Positions 62,461 through 64,000 of a stretch of 64,000 nt of DNA are shown here, in pieces (the first letter of the stretch is position 1; the number at the start of each line of letters is the position of its first letter). The notes beneath the pieces are model-generated. The model made no database searches. It was not told where the DNA came from and saw nothing but the letters and a program-made list of their open reading frames with translations. Source of the stretch: Ancylostoma caninum. Its lineage: Eukaryota > Nematoda > Chromadorea > Rhabditida > Ancylostomatidae. The stretch lies in NCBI GenBank assembly GCA_037903475.1, contig JBAJFG010000620.1, positions 930,001 to 994,000 of the forward strand, read 5' to 3'. The translations under genes and the position numbers were made by a program.

Positions 62461-63339
62461 CTGTATGTAATCCTGATCGATCCTGTATCAGCTGAGAAAC
62501 ACAACCGCACACGGTCAGAGAGAATGGGGCGGGGTTGGTTGGGCGCATTTGTTCATGCGTACGAGTTTTATTACTCGAGTAGCTGCAGGATCCGGATTGA
62601 TTCCTTCTGCAGTTACACTCCAATTGATGGCATCTTTGAAATGAGCGCGAATTCGAGAGAACTTTTTCCAGCTTGAGTGCTGCCTTTAAACCACCATACA
62701 TATGTACAGTTACAGGGGTGACTGTTTGCGTTCGCGGATACTAAACACCAAGGCGCATTCACTTGGCTTTCTCCTTCGGCGAAGGTAATCCATTTTACCA
62801 TGAGCCGGATTCCTACTTATTCTCGATGTTTCTTACCTATATCACTTCCAATGCATGTAATTCATGTAATCATTTATCGCATTCAAAGTGCGCTATAGAC
62901 AATCGGGAAAATTGTAACTGCCAAATATAAACCAGATAGAAGTAGCTAAATAAGCTAAACAAATATTGGAAGAAAAAAAAACTTGGAAACCCATGGAGCG
63001 AATTCCACATCCCCAAATACCCATTCGATCTCTGTAATTAGATGGTGTAAATAGGTAGTTCGGTAGAGCTTCGTTAAATACTAGTTCAATAGGTACCTCT
63101 TGTACTTCCTCAACTTTATTCCGTAGTGTTTCGTTATGGGGATTTCAAGTATGGGGACAGAACAGTCTAAATGCAGAAGAAGATAATTTTTATAGTATCT
63201 AAAAAAAAAATGCCTGCATTCTTCAGGAAAACGTTACGGAAAAATAGCAAAGACTGTAGCTACAGATCTCATCAATGCTATGCAAATGTGGGTTTAGAAA
63301 CTTAGTCGACTTCCCATTAGGTTGCCGAGAAAGAAGTGT
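62461..63339. other. stretch with no supported gene
   Basis: A GTGCTGCCTTTAA end at about 62,675-62,687 resembles the terminus of the AGGCAG TTAA elements, but no partner end was found. Nothing else is supported. Confidence 0.3.
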
Positions 63340-64000
63340 GCTGAATTTCCGTCTCCTTTGTTTTTATTGTAATTCTATTCAACAACACTCGATCAGCAAT
63401 ATAATCGCCATCTTTAGCTGTGGCAATACTCCACCTATCGGATAGGATACTGATTCCCTTCTCCCAGAAATGCGGGGTCTGGAAGTCGAAGAACTCAGCA
63501 GCCGCCGTTTTGACATCATTGAATCTAGCAAAGGATTTCTTAAAAAGGAAAGTCTTGAGAGGAAGGAGTAAACGGTATTGGGATGGGGTAGGTCAGGAGA
63601 GTAGGGTTGATGAGGTATTGGATTGCGTCTCGATGACAATATGAAACTGGGCGTTGTCATGGAGGAGGTGTTCTAAAGTCCTTCTGTGAGGACCTTCTTG
63701 GGGCGGGGACCGAAATGGGCTGACCGAAATGGTGTTGGCGGCTCTTTTCCCCGCGGGAACCATACGGCAAGGCGTCATTGGAGTCGCAGAGGATCTAATT
63801 CTCATCTTCTGTAACCAGATTTTCCAGGAACTCCTGGTGGCGTGGGTGGAGAATGAGAGACTGGCGGCACATCTTAGCACGGTCGGTCAGTTGGTGGGGG
63901 ATCCATCTTACTGAAACTTCCCGGTAGCCAAGCTAATGGAGGTGGTTTTCTACAATCCGATGGCTGCATCCAAGCCCGCTCGCCAGATAAGCACACTCAT
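63340..64000 (-). pseudogene. mariner transposase relic at the right edge
   Basis: On the minus strand, across frames: LGYREVSVRWIPHQLTDRAK, FLENLVTEDEN around the first catalytic Asp region, HLLHDNAQFHIV (usual LHDNARPH), PYSPDL, and FNDVKTAAAEFF with FWEKGISILSDRW at the C-terminus. This is the normal order for mariner transposases, spread over at least three frames. It differs from the 41,618 copy and runs beyond the window. Confidence 0.82.

Overview
The window is eukaryotic nuclear DNA, most likely from a clade V parasitic nematode (strongylid or hookworm-like). The evidence is many small exons bounded by TTTTCAG-type acceptors and GT donors, ATGs placed just behind acceptors as expected for spliced-leader trans-splicing, C. 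elegans-like protein families, and dense fossil DNA transposons. No bacterial operons, CRISPR arrays or rRNA genes were seen. The species call is inference.

Layout. At 0.4-1.2 kb are a possible 3' exon of an unknown plus-strand gene and a convincing first exon of a minus-strand gene. From 3,982 to 46,138 one gene dominates: an HDAC6-type histone deacetylase (hda-6) with two deacetylase domains and a C-terminal ubiquitin-binding zinc finger. I could place 24 exons over 42 kb. Its introns hold a nested minus-strand TLC-domain gene (TLCD1/2-like, 12.7-15.9 kb), an unassigned exon cluster (16.6-17.5 kb), foldback elements, minisatellites and a complete dead mariner (41.6-42.9 kb). The first deacetylase domain reads cleanly. 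The second carries two lesions as sequenced: a one-base frame conflict at a C7 run in the inter-domain linker, and an in-frame TGA replacing the RPPG part of the RPPGHH active-site motif. A second 3' end (exon 36,650-36,826 with polyadenylation signals) would give an isoform without the zinc finger.

After hda-6 come short repeats, a 2.46-kb foldback element with about 1.1-kb arms (48.6-51.1 kb), a LINE reverse-transcriptase scrap (53.9 kb) and a degenerate Ty3/gypsy retrotransposon on the minus strand (about 54.3-60.15 kb). Two other transposons have landed inside the gypsy element, and one of those contains a third. Immediately downstream are five consecutive exons of a LAMP-like lysosomal membrane glycoprotein (60.3-61.8 kb), a possible METTL9/DREV-like fragment, and a second mariner transposase relic running off the right edge.

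How it works together: HDAC6-type proteins are usually cytoplasmic deacetylases of tubulin and chaperones that link ubiquitinated cargo to transport. The TLCD-like and LAMP-like genes are membrane proteins with no evident functional link to it. The most informative structure is the transposon stratigraphy: TIR plus target-site-duplication elements can be delimited to the base, and two insertions can be verified because removing them restores the host element's reading frame.
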